NCBI RefSeq assembly: GCF_021531895.1
Contig: NZ_JAFBIX010000016.1
Span: 1-64,000 of the forward strand
Direction of reading: 5' to 3'
From: Faecalicatena contorta
GTDB taxonomy: Bacteria > Bacillota > Clostridia > Lachnospirales > Lachnospiraceae
Length of the DNA stretch: 64,000 nt
Part shown: positions 52,149-60,561 of the stretch, piece by piece
Layout of the letters: each line of letters begins with the position of its first letter
How positions within the stretch are numbered: position 1 is the first letter of the stretch
Position numbers and translations under genes: made by a program
The notes under the pieces: model-generated
Told to the model about the DNA's origin: nothing
Databases searched by the model: none
Seen by the model: the letters and a program-made list of their open reading frames with translations, nothing else

Positions 52149-52319
52149 GTATTTTTTCTTTTTTTTCTAATTTTCTTTTTCCTATACATTTTTCTCCACG
52201 GAGAGCCTTTTTTTCATCATGTTTTGAGCCCTTCCATCCGTTGACAAACCCGTCTAAATCCGATATGTTGAATAGGTATCTAAGATTATTATTACTTTTT
52301 ATATAAGGAGCAAACATTT

Positions 52320-54536
52320 ATGAAATCATTAGTTCTGGCTGAGAAGCCGTCTGTCGCCCGTGACATTGCCCGCGTTTTGAACTGTAAGAAAAGTATTGCC
52401 GGCGCAATTGAAGGTGAGAAATACATCGTCACCTGGGCTTTAGGGCATCTTGTCACATTGGCAGATCCAGAAGAATACGATAAGAAATTCAAGGAATGGA
52501 ATATTTCCTACCTTCCAATGCTTCCAGAAAAATGGGAACTGGTTGTGATCAAGCAGACATCCAAGCAATACCACAACGTCAAATCTCAACTTTTCCGAAA
52601 GGATGTGTCTGAGATTATCATCGCTACTGACGCCGGGCGCGAAGGGGAATTGGTTGCACGTTGGATTCTTGATAAAGCAGGATGTCACAAACCAATCAAA
52701 CGGCTCTGGATTTCTTCTGTGACTGATAAGGCTATCCGCGAGGGATTTGCCCACTTAAAAGATGGCCGTCAATATAATGCACTGTATTATGCTGCCAAAA
52801 GCCGTGCTGAAGCAGACTGGCTGGTTGGAATTAACGCTACTCGCGCCCTTACGTGCAAATATAATGCACAGTTGTCTTGCGGACGCGTTCAGACTCCAAC
52901 CCTCGCGATTATTGCCCGCCGCGAAGCTGAGATTCGTTCTTTCAAACCCGAAGACTACTATGGGATAAAATGTACTACCAACTCCAGCCAGTACAACTCC
53001 CCGGTCACATGGACCTGGCAGAACGCCAAGACCGGAAGTCTTCGTTCTTTCCAAAAGGATGTTATGACTGATATCACTGCCAGACTGACCAGACAGATGT
53101 TGACCATCACCGATGTTCAAAAATCCGCTAAAAAAACATTTTCCCCAGGTCTCTATGACCTGACAGAATTACAGCGTGATGCTAACAAACGCTTTGGTTT
53201 CTCTGCCAAAGAAACCTTGAATATTATGCAGCGTCTGTATGAACATCACAAAGTACTCACTTATCCTCGAACCGATTCCCGCTACATCGGAACCGATATT
53301 GTCCCGACCATTAAAGAGCGGCTGAAAGCGTGTAACACTGGACCTTATAAGAAATACATTCCTGAACTTCTGAGAGGTCCGATTAGAACCAGTAAATCTT
53401 TTGTAGACGACAAAAAGGTCAGTGATCATCACGCAATTATACCGACGGAAGAATATGTGCAGCTTGATCACATGAGCAATGAAGAACGCAAAATCTATGA
53501 TCTAGTTGTGCGCCGCTTTATCAGTGTTCTATCCCCGGCCTTTGAGTATGAGCAGACCACAATGAAAGCTTCTGCTGCCGGACAAAATTTTATTGCAAAA
53601 GGAAAGATTGTTCTATCTCCAGGCTGGAAAGCCATCTATGAAGCGGATAATATTGATGACGCGGATGAGGAAAATGATGCCGCCACATATGTATCCGAAC
53701 AACCGCTTCCTGCTCTGGAAAAAGGCATGAAGTTTCCAATTGTGACGGTTTCTCTTACAACCGGAAAGACAAAACCACCAGCAAGATTTACCGAAGCAAC
53801 CCTGCTAAGCGCTATGGAAAATCCAGTAAAATACATGGATTCCCAAGATGCAAAAGCACGAAAAACATTGGGGGAGACCGGCGGTCTGGGAACCGTCGCC
53901 ACAAGAGCTGATATTATCGAAAAACTATTTCACTCCTTCTATATCGAGAAAAAAGGAACGGAGATTCTGATTACCTCCAAAGGAAAACAACTTCTGGAAC
54001 TTGTCCCAAAGGATCTAAAAAAGCCAGAGCTTACTGCCCAATGGGAAATGGAACTCTCACAGATCTCCAAAGGGAATCACAAAGCAGATATATTCCTTCG
54101 TGAAATTATCGATTATACACAAGAACTCATTCAAGAAATCAAAAACGCTGACGGAACCTTCCGACACGACAACCTTACCAATACCAAATGCCCACGCTGC
54201 GGCAAACGAATGCTGGCAGTCAACGGCAAAAACGCTCGCCTTCTGGTATGCCAGGATCGAGAATGCGGTTATCGCGAAACCATTGCACGTCTAAGCAATG
54301 CCCGCTGCCCAAACTGCCACAAAAAGATGGAGCTAATAAAAAAAGGCGAAGACGAAACCTTCGTATGCCAATGCGGATACAAAGAAAAACTCTCCGCATT
54401 CAAAGCCAGAAGAGAAAAAGAAGGTGCCGGTGTCTCCAAAAAAGATGTACAAAAATATCTAAAAAAACAAAAAGACGAACCCATCAACAACGCCTTCGCC
54501 GAGGCACTACGCAAAATTGGGGACGGAGAAAAATAA
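52320..54536 (+). CDS. topB: DNA topoisomerase III
   Basis: A 738-aa type IA topoisomerase. The TOPRIM domain starts LVLAEKPSVARDIARVL, with acidic motif TDAGREGE at residues 103-110. The active-site Tyr is about residue 315 in TYPRTDSRY. The core also has SCGRVQTPTL. Two C-terminal zinc-ribbon motifs follow (CPRCGKRM..CQDRECGY and CPNCHKKM..CQCGY). It relaxes and decatenates DNA. Length and domains match chromosomal TopB rather than short plasmid versions. The final residues (GDGEK) and stop codon are encoded by repeat copy F. Confidence 0.95.
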   Translation: MKSLVLAEKPSVARDIARVLNCKKSIAGAIEGEKYIVTWALGHLVTLADPEEYDKKFKEWNISYLPMLPEKWELVVIKQTSKQYHNVKSQLFRKDVSEIIIATDAGREGELVARWILDKAGCHKPIKRLWISSVTDKAIREGFAHLKDGRQYNALYYAAKSRAEADWLVGINATRALTCKYNAQLSCGRVQTPTLAIIARREAEIRSFKPEDYYGIKCTTNSSQYNSPVTWTWQNAKTGSLRSFQKDVMTDITARLTRQMLTITDVQKSAKKTFSPGLYDLTELQRDANKRFGFSAKETLNIMQRLYEHHKVLTYPRTDSRYIGTDIVPTIKERLKACNTGPYKKYIPELLRGPIRTSKSFVDDKKVSDHHAIIPTEEYVQLDHMSNEERKIYDLVVRRFISVLSPAFEYEQTTMKASAAGQNFIAKGKIVLSPGWKAIYEADNIDDADEENDAATYVSEQPLPALEKGMKFPIVTVSLTTGKTKPPARFTEATLLSAMENPVKYMDSQDAKARKTLGETGGLGTVATRADIIEKLFHSFYIEKKGTEILITSKGKQLLELVPKDLKKPELTAQWEMELSQISKGNHKADIFLREIIDYTQELIQEIKNADGTFRHDNLTNTKCPRCGKRMLAVNGKNARLLVCQDRECGYRETIARLSNARCPNCHKKMELIKKGEDETFVCQCGYKEKLSAFKARREKEGAGVSKKDVQKYLKKQKDEPINNAFAEALRKIGDGEK

Positions 54537-54567
54537 AAAAACCTCCGTCCCTAATTTACCCTGTCCC
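54520..54567 (-). repeat. Phased GGGACAGG repeat element, copy F, between convergent genes
   Basis: On the minus strand GGGACAGGG (54559-54567) is followed 16 nt later by the hairpin GGGACGGAG (54543-54551) with CTCCGTCCC (54520-54528). It contains the stop codons of both topB (+) and the DUF3810 gene (-). The hairpin with A/T-rich loop and flanks may act as their shared terminator. Confidence 0.88.
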
Positions 54568-55669
54568 TTTTATATGCCACAATCAGATCTACCATTCGAT
54601 TATAACTTTCCACTCCATCTTTTTGTCCGTTTGCCTTTAAATATGTATCGTTCACTTTATTAGATACTTCTGCGACTGTCCCGTCATACCTTGCCCAGAA
54701 TTCGTGATTCGCCTGCAGATCTGTCTCTGCCTCCGTGCTTAACTCACCGCACACTTCTTCCCACGCATCGTAATCAACTTTATACAATACATTCATGCAA
54801 TGAATCCACCCCAGCATATTTCCGCTATATTGGAATGTTGCTTCCTCAGACTCGCGGCAGGCAAGAAATGCGATAAAGTTGGCTTCTTGCTCTTGCATAA
54901 ATCCTCGCAAGTGCGACAGTTCGTGGCAGATGGTAAATGGAATGTTATAATCGGTCATTGCCTGATTGTAATTGGCTTCTATGGTAAACGGAGAATATAC
55001 CCCGCTCAGGTTCTGTATGGAAAGTATCCAAGAATTCAGCAATCCTTTTGGCTTTGGATAATATCCTTTTAACTCTGGATATGTCTCGCCTAATTTTTGC
55101 ATAGCAGTCACTGCCTGTTCCTCTGTCGACACCTCCAGCTCCATGGTTCCTTCTTGATTCCGTTCCATCGCATTGCTATATTGATTTACCTCTTCTGTCA
55201 GCCATACACAGACTTCCTTCAACTCTTCAATCGAATATTCATCTGCCTGAATCCCAGAAGTTTCCGAAAACGAATCCCTGTGATAATTCACTCCGCAATT
55301 GACCACATATAAGAAAAACAAGACGCCTGCCGCTAAGAAAACATTGCACAGCCATCCATATCCTTCTTCTTTTTTCAATTTCTTCCGAATTCTTCGAATC
55401 AGAAGCTGTGCACCAGACACCAGGAAAATAAGAATCATAAGATAAAGTAGTACTTCCGATACAGAAAAGGGGAAATATCCCATCGCACGGCCAACTGTCT
55501 CCACCCATACTGGATAGATATGCGTGCTGTACCACTGGGCAAAGTCTTGACACATTCTCGCAGCCAGACTCAAAATAATGCTAATACCAATCAGTATACT
55601 GCTTATGATCACCTTGGTTTTCGTACGTTTTTTTATTCTTACATTCTTATCATCTGAAAACTTTGACAT
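54551..55669 (-). CDS. DUF3810 membrane zinc-peptidase-like protein
   Basis: A 372-aa protein. A basic N terminus, a helix at about 20-40 and two more hydrophobic segments at about 65-90 and 105-125 precede an extracellular domain. That domain holds the metallopeptidase motif HELSHLRGF near residue 250, with EQEANF downstream giving a likely third zinc ligand. This is the DUF3810 family, seen in Clostridia and Bacteroidetes; substrate unknown. The C-terminal RDRVN and stop codon are encoded by repeat copy F. Confidence 0.85.
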   Translation of the reverse strand: MSKFSDDKNVRIKKRTKTKVIISSILIGISIILSLAARMCQDFAQWYSTHIYPVWVETVGRAMGYFPFSVSEVLLYLMILIFLVSGAQLLIRRIRKKLKKEEGYGWLCNVFLAAGVLFFLYVVNCGVNYHRDSFSETSGIQADEYSIEELKEVCVWLTEEVNQYSNAMERNQEGTMELEVSTEEQAVTAMQKLGETYPELKGYYPKPKGLLNSWILSIQNLSGVYSPFTIEANYNQAMTDYNIPFTICHELSHLRGFMQEQEANFIAFLACRESEEATFQYSGNMLGWIHCMNVLYKVDYDAWEEVCGELSTEAETDLQANHEFWARYDGTVAEVSNKVNDTYLKANGQKDGVESYNRMVDLIVAYKRDRVN

Positions 55670-55804
55670 TGTAAATTTACCCTTATTTTATCATTTTTTC
55701 AATCTTTTATATCAATATAGTATCACGCTGGTTTTTCCGTCTCAACCCTAAAAATGTACCAATCTGCCAGTATAATCTACTTCATAAATTCCCCAAAAAC
55801 CCCT

Positions 55805-55833
55805 TTGACATCATCCCAAAAAACTGTTATGAT
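55805..55833 (+). promoter_or_regulatory. Promoter of the MATE leader
   Basis: TTGACA (55805-55810), a 17-nt spacer and TATGAT (55828-55833). The predicted start near 55841 is immediately before the first leader hairpin. Confidence 0.75.
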
Positions 55834-55843
55834 ACATGGTACA

Positions 55844-55948
55844 GCGTGTAGCAAAACTGCGTAAATCCGGTTGAATGCTACATGCTTTTTATTTTTATGT
55901 GAAGCGTGTGGCCCTGGGCATAAATCCAGCTCTTTGGCCACACTTTTT
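55844..55948 (+). promoter_or_regulatory. Tandem-hairpin leader, candidate guanidine-IV (mepA) riboswitch
   Basis: Two related hairpins follow the promoter. Hairpin 1 pairs GCGTGTAGCA (55844-55853) with TGCTACATGC (55876-55885); hairpin 2 pairs GTGTGGCC (55906-55913) with GGCCACAC (55936-55943). Each has an inner CTG..C(A/G)G stem closing a TAAAT-containing loop, and each is followed by TTTTTATTTT. The second is a strong terminator 50 nt before a MepA-like MATE gene. The guanidine-IV class is defined by this context in Clostridia. I could not check its consensus, so the class is tentative; the regulated-terminator role is better supported. Confidence 0.55.
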
Positions 55949-56003
55949 ATTTTGCCAGAGAAGTCTCTTACAAAATAATTAACATATGAAGGAGGAAAAT
56001 ATC

Positions 56004-57425
56004 ATGGACCAAAAATCAAATCGTTTTTTGGAAACAGAACCAATCGGGGTATTGATGCGCAAGTATTCTGTACCCTGTATTATCTCGCTGCTGGTAGCAG
56101 CACTTTACAACATTGTTGACCAGATTTTTATCGCCAACGCAAGCTATCTGGGATCTTATGGTAATGCAGCAAATACAGTCGTATTCCCACTGACAGTCGT
56201 GTCTCTGGCTATCGCAGTCATGATCGGTGACGGCTGCTGTGCTTTCGTCAGCATCAGTCTGGGTGCCGGCAAAAAAGATGACGCCCACAAAAGTATCGGC
56301 AGCGCCGTTATCCTGTGCATCATCTGCAGTGTCATCCTGACTGCTGTATATCTTATCTTTCAGGAACAGATCCTGACTATGTTCGGTGGACGTGTCAATG
56401 AAGAAACTTTCCGTCAGGCTAAGGAATACTTCTTCTGGATTACGGTAGGTATTCCGTTCTATATGTTCGGTCAGGCCATGAATCCCATTATTCGTTCCGA
56501 TGGAAGTCCCAAATTCGCTATGATTTCCACACTGGCAGGTGCATTTGCCAACATTATCCTGGATCCAATATTCATCTTTATCTTCAAATGGGGAATGATG
56601 GGCGCTGCAGTGGCAACCATCACAGGGCAGATTCTGACTGCTATCCTGGCCATATGGTATCTGTGCCACATGAAAGCAATTCAACTTAAGAAAAACAGTT
56701 TTCGTATTCACGGAAAACTTTGTAAAAAATATCTTCCACTGGGAATCTGCAGTTTCTTATCTCAGATCTCGCTGGTTGCTTCCATGGCTGCAGTAAATAA
56801 CATGATTCAAAAATATGGGGCAATGGATGAAATCTTCGGTCAGGCGGAATATGCCCAGATCCCAATGGCAGTTGTAGGAATTGTTATGAAATTCTTCCAG
56901 ATTGTTATCTCAATTGCAGTAGGAATGGCAGCCGGCTGTATTCCAATCGTCGGCTACAATATTGGTGCCAAACGGGATGACCGTGCCAAGAGTCTTTTCT
57001 CTCATCTGCTGATTGCCGAAGCCATCGTTGGTGCCGTCGCTACCGTTATTGTCATATGCTTCCCAAGACAATTAATCGGTATCTTCGGAGCATCCAACGA
57101 AAGCATCTACTATACCGATTTTGCAGTAAAAGCATTCCGAACCTACCTTTGTATGATGACCCTTGCCACTGTCAACAAAGCAACTTTCATCTACCTGCAG
57201 TCTATGGGAAAAGCTATGACTTCCACCATGCTGTCTCTGGTCCGTGAAGTTGTATTCGGTGTAGGTTTTGCATTAATACTTCCGCTTTCCTTCGGTCTGG
57301 ACGGTGTCCTGTACTCCATGTCAGTATCCGATGTGCTTACATTTATCATTTCTTTGATCGTAATTATATACACATATAAAACACTTAACAAGAAAATCGC
57401 ACAAGAAAAGGAGGCGGTAAAATGA
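56004..57425 (+). CDS. MATE-family efflux pump (MepA-like)
   Basis: A 473-aa integral membrane protein with about twelve helices. The MATE pattern is clear in both halves: SVPCIISLLVAALYNIVDQIFIAN near the N terminus, GDGCCAFVSISLGAGKKDDA, and in the second half AGCIPIVGYNIGAKRDDRAKS. MepA-type pumps export cationic drugs or guanidinium-like compounds with Na+ or H+. The start at 56004 has GGAGG 9 nt upstream; an ATG six codons earlier overlaps that site. It sits behind the regulated leader at 55844-55948, and its stop codon overlaps the start of the next gene. Confidence 0.92.
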   Translation: MDQKSNRFLETEPIGVLMRKYSVPCIISLLVAALYNIVDQIFIANASYLGSYGNAANTVVFPLTVVSLAIAVMIGDGCCAFVSISLGAGKKDDAHKSIGSAVILCIICSVILTAVYLIFQEQILTMFGGRVNEETFRQAKEYFFWITVGIPFYMFGQAMNPIIRSDGSPKFAMISTLAGAFANIILDPIFIFIFKWGMMGAAVATITGQILTAILAIWYLCHMKAIQLKKNSFRIHGKLCKKYLPLGICSFLSQISLVASMAAVNNMIQKYGAMDEIFGQAEYAQIPMAVVGIVMKFFQIVISIAVGMAAGCIPIVGYNIGAKRDDRAKSLFSHLLIAEAIVGAVATVIVICFPRQLIGIFGASNESIYYTDFAVKAFRTYLCMMTLATVNKATFIYLQSMGKAMTSTMLSLVREVVFGVGFALILPLSFGLDGVLYSMSVSDVLTFIISLIVIIYTYKTLNKKIAQEKEAVK

Positions 57426-58006
57426 AAAACAGAGTCATTACTATCAGCCGTCAATTCGGCAGCGGCGGAAGGACCATCGGAAGAAAAGTAGCCGAACAAT
57501 TAGGAATCCCTTGTTATGATCATGAACTCATTGAAAAAATCGCCGAAGAAAGTGGATTTGCAAAAGAATATATCGCAGAACGCGGCGAATATTCTTCCCA
57601 CGGCGGCTGGTTTGCCAATGCTTTCTCTGACCGAGATTTTTACGGACATTCCACACAAGATGACTTGTGGGCAATTCAGCGAAAAGTCATTTTGAAACTG
57701 GCAGAAGAGGGACCTTGCGTCATCGTAGGACGTTGTGCAGATTATATTTTAAGAGACGAGGCCGACTGTCTGAACGTATTTATTCACGCAAGCATTGCCA
57801 AACGTGCCGAACGAATCGTTGAGCAATACGGCGAACGTGAAGTTTCTCCTGAAAAACGTCTGAAAGACAAGGATAAACGACGCGCTTCTTACTATCAGTT
57901 CTATACAGATCAGAAGTGGGGCGCTATGCAGAATTATCACATTGCATTGGATAGTGGCGTCCTCGGCATCGAGAAATGCGCAGAGATTCTTGCCGGACTG
58001 TTTTAG
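57422..58006 (+). CDS. Cytidylate kinase-like protein
   Basis: A 194-aa P-loop protein of the cytidylate kinase-like family: VITISRQFGSGGRTIGRKVAEQLG with the phosphate-binding loop at residues 11-17, CYDHELIEKIAEESG, and VIVGRCADYIL followed by VFIHASIAKRAERI. It is shorter than CMP kinase and lacks its inserted NMP domain, so the substrate is uncertain. Its ATG overlaps the MATE stop codon (ATGA), so the two are translationally coupled. Confidence 0.85.
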   Translation: MKNRVITISRQFGSGGRTIGRKVAEQLGIPCYDHELIEKIAEESGFAKEYIAERGEYSSHGGWFANAFSDRDFYGHSTQDDLWAIQRKVILKLAEEGPCVIVGRCADYILRDEADCLNVFIHASIAKRAERIVEQYGEREVSPEKRLKDKDKRRASYYQFYTDQKWGAMQNYHIALDSGVLGIEKCAEILAGLF

Positions 58007-58079
58007 TTTAGGTCTACCCTCCGCCAGAGGAAGCTTCTACCAGTCGTTTCCTCTGGATATATGATACCCTGTAAAAGAA

Positions 58080-58111
58080 GCGAAGAGATATTCCCGCACA
58101 AATCTCTTCGC
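58080..58111. terminator. Bidirectional terminator between kinase-like and CDF genes
   Basis: Perfect 10-bp stem GCGAAGAGAT (58080-58089) with ATCTCTTCGC (58102-58111), with T-rich tails on both strands. A second hairpin without a T-run, CCAGAGGAA/TTCCTCTGG (58024-58056), precedes it. Confidence 0.8.
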
Positions 58112-58127
58112 CTCTTTTCTTTCTACC

Positions 58128-59027
58128 TCAGATTTTCATAGGATTAACATGGACCATGATATGCTTGATCTTCGGAAATTTTCGTTCTATATCATGGTGA
58201 ACTTCTTCCGCTATATCATGCGCCTTTTGTAATGGCAAAGAACCATCCAGCGCAATCTCAATATCCACATATATTTTATTTCCAAATATACGTGTCTGGA
58301 GCAAGTCGATTCCTTCTACTGCTTCATTCTCCATCACGCAGTCAGATATCTGCTTTTCCGTCTCGTCATCACAAGAATGATCCACCATCTTATCCACTGC
58401 ATCCCTGAAAATGTCATATGCTGCTTTTATGATAAATACAAAGATAACCAGACTGGCAATAGAATCCATGATTGGGAATCCCAGCCTTGCTCCTGCGATA
58501 CCGATCAATGCTCCAACAGAAGAAAATGCATCCGAACGGTGATGCCATGCATCTGCCATCAGTGCACTGGAATCGATTCTTCTGGCATTAATCTTCGTGT
58601 ACCAGAACATAGCTTCCTTACTGACAATGGATACAATTGCCGCAATCAGCGCCAGCATTCCCGGAATCTGCAATTCATTATAGTTACCAGACAAAATGTT
58701 TTTCAATGCTTCCATCCCTATGCCAAGTCCGGTAATAAAGAGAACCATCGCTAAGACAATCGCCGCCACACATTCCAGCCGTTCATGGCCATAAGGATGG
58801 TTTTTATCGGATTCTTTCGACGCAAGCCGAATTCCAATAATCACAACAATCGTGCTGAACACATCCGAAGCCGAATGAACCGCATCACTGATCATCGCAT
58901 TGGAATGAGCGATAATTCCTGCAAGAAGCTTTCCTAGCGCAAGCGCAATATTCCCTACGATCGACACCATCGAGACCCTGTTTGCGACCTTTTGGAATTC
59001 ATCATTCGTTATTCTGTTTTCTTCCAT
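58128..59027 (-). CDS. Cation diffusion facilitator metal exporter
   Basis: A 299-aa CDF protein with six transmembrane helices and a C-terminal cytosolic ferredoxin-like domain (about 205-295). Metal-site motifs are MISDAVHSASDVFS in helix 2 and MADAWHHRSDAFSS in helix 5, the HxxxD/DxxxD pattern. It exports divalent metals by proton exchange. The upstream NiCo-type riboswitch points to Co2+/Ni2+ as the effluxed metals. The start at 59027 has GGAGG 8 nt upstream; the longer open frame runs into the leader. Confidence 0.92.
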   Translation of the reverse strand: MEENRITNDEFQKVANRVSMVSIVGNIALALGKLLAGIIAHSNAMISDAVHSASDVFSTIVVIIGIRLASKESDKNHPYGHERLECVAAIVLAMVLFITGLGIGMEALKNILSGNYNELQIPGMLALIAAIVSIVSKEAMFWYTKINARRIDSSALMADAWHHRSDAFSSVGALIGIAGARLGFPIMDSIASLVIFVFIIKAAYDIFRDAVDKMVDHSCDDETEKQISDCVMENEAVEGIDLLQTRIFGNKIYVDIEIALDGSLPLQKAHDIAEEVHHDIERKFPKIKHIMVHVNPMKI

Positions 59028-59116
59028 ATTAGTTACCTCCCAAACGTAAGATAGCTCTATGGCACTAAATATATTGTGGGGATTTTTATGATATGCTTCA
59101 CAAAAAAAGAATAAAC

Positions 59117-59285
59117 AACACCCACGAATCAGTATTAGCAACTACTGTCCCGTGGATGTTACTTCCACTGTCACTTACGAAAACTGCCACCGGCAGCTTA
59201 CGGAATCTGCCAGTGGCAACTTACTTCAGATGCCCGGCAATTTCTGCGACCCGACTCCATGACATCCTGTCACGGTCTGCTCAGT
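59117..59285 (-). promoter_or_regulatory. NiCo (czcD-type) riboswitch with terminator
   Basis: The minus-strand leader starts ACTGAGCAG and runs through several stems, including TGCCACTGGCAG with CTGCCGGTGGCA (12 bp, one G-U). It ends in an intrinsic terminator AACATCCACG (59151-59160) with CGTGGGTGTT (59117-59126), then a U-rich tail. The opening ACTGAGCAG, the multi-stem layout and the CDF gene match the czcD/NiCo class as I recall it. Binding of Co2+/Ni2+ would prevent termination and switch on export. Confidence 0.72.
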
Positions 59286-59313
59286 TTGTACTGTAGATCT
59301 ATATGCAGTGCAA
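59285..59313 (-). promoter_or_regulatory. Promoter of the CDF leader
   Basis: Minus strand TTGCAC (59308-59313), a 17-nt spacer and TACAAA (59285-59290), placing the transcript start at the first conserved bases of the riboswitch. Confidence 0.65.
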
Positions 59314-59365
59314 AGAGTGTATTAAATGTAACACAAAAATTGCCATTTAGCAATAAAATTTTTAT

Positions 59366-60535
59366 TTACTTGCAGTGTTGCCTGTTACAAGTAAAAAATG
59401 CAGAAAGACCTGCTGTGATCGGAACCGAAAGGATAACCGCCATACTTCCCGTTAAGCTGTGTATCAATTCAATCGCCACATAATCAGAGCTTAAGATCTG
59501 ATTAAACTGTGCTCCATATGCAATCATTACCAGAAGTGCCGTAATGCTACTTCCGGCAAATGCCAAAATTAAAGTCTCACACATAGTTCCTATCATATCC
59601 TGTCCGATAGAAATTCCTGAACGGAATACTTCTGTCATATACATTTCCGGATGAATTTCCTTCATTTCAAACAAAGCTGAAGCTACTGACATGGTCATGT
59701 CCATCACCGCTCCCAACGATGCAATCAGAATTCCGGTAAATAAGGTCTGTCCAACCTTAAGACCCGTTGCACCCTGAACAATAATCAATTCCTCTGCTTC
59801 CTCCAGATTAAATCCACTCAGATGCAGAATCCCAGAAAATATATAATAGAAAACAGCTGCTAATATAACTCCTGCCATAGTCGCTGTAATTGCGGTAAAT
59901 GTCTTCTCACTAAATCCGTTGAGCAATAACATAGAAAATACTGCAATTAAGAATGCACAGATGATTCCCATCCCGATAGGTGACCATCCATGATAAACAG
60001 CCGGTAACAGAAAATCAATAATCAGGAAAAATGCAAAGCAAAGACCAATCATACTCTTTACTCCTTTTCTTCCTCCGACCAAGATCATAAACACGGCAAA
60101 CATTACCAATATCATGGAAATACCCACCGTCCTGTCATAATTAAATACGGTATAATATGGTTCCAGACCTTCTGAAGCATCCACCTTGATAATCAATCTT
60201 TGTCCCACACCTGTGGCAATGTTATGAGTTGCGCTCAATTCATTCTTAACTTCAATCTCCTGTCCTTTAAGGCTTCCGCTCTTCATGGCAACTTTTAAGG
60301 TCTGTACACCACGATACCTGTTGCTTCCTTCCTCCTGACTTAACTCTTCTGCCAGAATCCGGGTCACAACTCCTCGTTCGTAAGTAGAAGACTCAGAAGT
60401 ATACATAATATATTCCACTGGGAACCATCGGTTCATCACCAGTGTCATGATGACAATAACTGTCATCATGGTAATGACCAATAGATCCGCTTTTTTATTC
60501 TGTATCTTTCCCTGTAATATCTTCTGCCCGTTCAC
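59366..60535 (-). CDS. YibE/F-like membrane protein
   Basis: A 389-aa membrane protein. One N-terminal helix (about 18-36) is followed by an extracellular domain of about 90 residues, then seven or more helices from residue 140 on. The family pattern is seen in the YibE/F domain: GATGLKVGQTLFTGILIASLGAVMDMTMSVASALFEM. Function is not established; a transporter role is assumed. It begins 26 nt after the phosphoesterase-like gene, so the two are probably one transcript. Confidence 0.88.
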   Translation of the reverse strand: MNGQKILQGKIQNKKADLLVITMMTVIVIMTLVMNRWFPVEYIMYTSESSTYERGVVTRILAEELSQEEGSNRYRGVQTLKVAMKSGSLKGQEIEVKNELSATHNIATGVGQRLIIKVDASEGLEPYYTVFNYDRTVGISMILVMFAVFMILVGGRKGVKSMIGLCFAFFLIIDFLLPAVYHGWSPIGMGIICAFLIAVFSMLLLNGFSEKTFTAITATMAGVILAAVFYYIFSGILHLSGFNLEEAEELIIVQGATGLKVGQTLFTGILIASLGAVMDMTMSVASALFEMKEIHPEMYMTEVFRSGISIGQDMIGTMCETLILAFAGSSITALLVMIAYGAQFNQILSSDYVAIELIHSLTGSMAVILSVPITAGLSAFFTCNRQHCK

Positions 60536-60561
60536 TTCTTGTTTCCTGCTTTCTTTGTATT

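Noticed and set aside
54188-54640. 150-codon open frame in another frame over the end of topB and repeat F
   Set aside because: It is a shadow of the zinc-ribbon region, Arg/Gln-rich, and crosses the convergent gene end.
59117-59285. Cobalamin riboswitch, suggested by a GCCACTG box
   Set aside because: GCCACTG here is one arm of a local 12-bp hairpin. The other conserved B12 elements are missing and the downstream gene is a CDF exporter.
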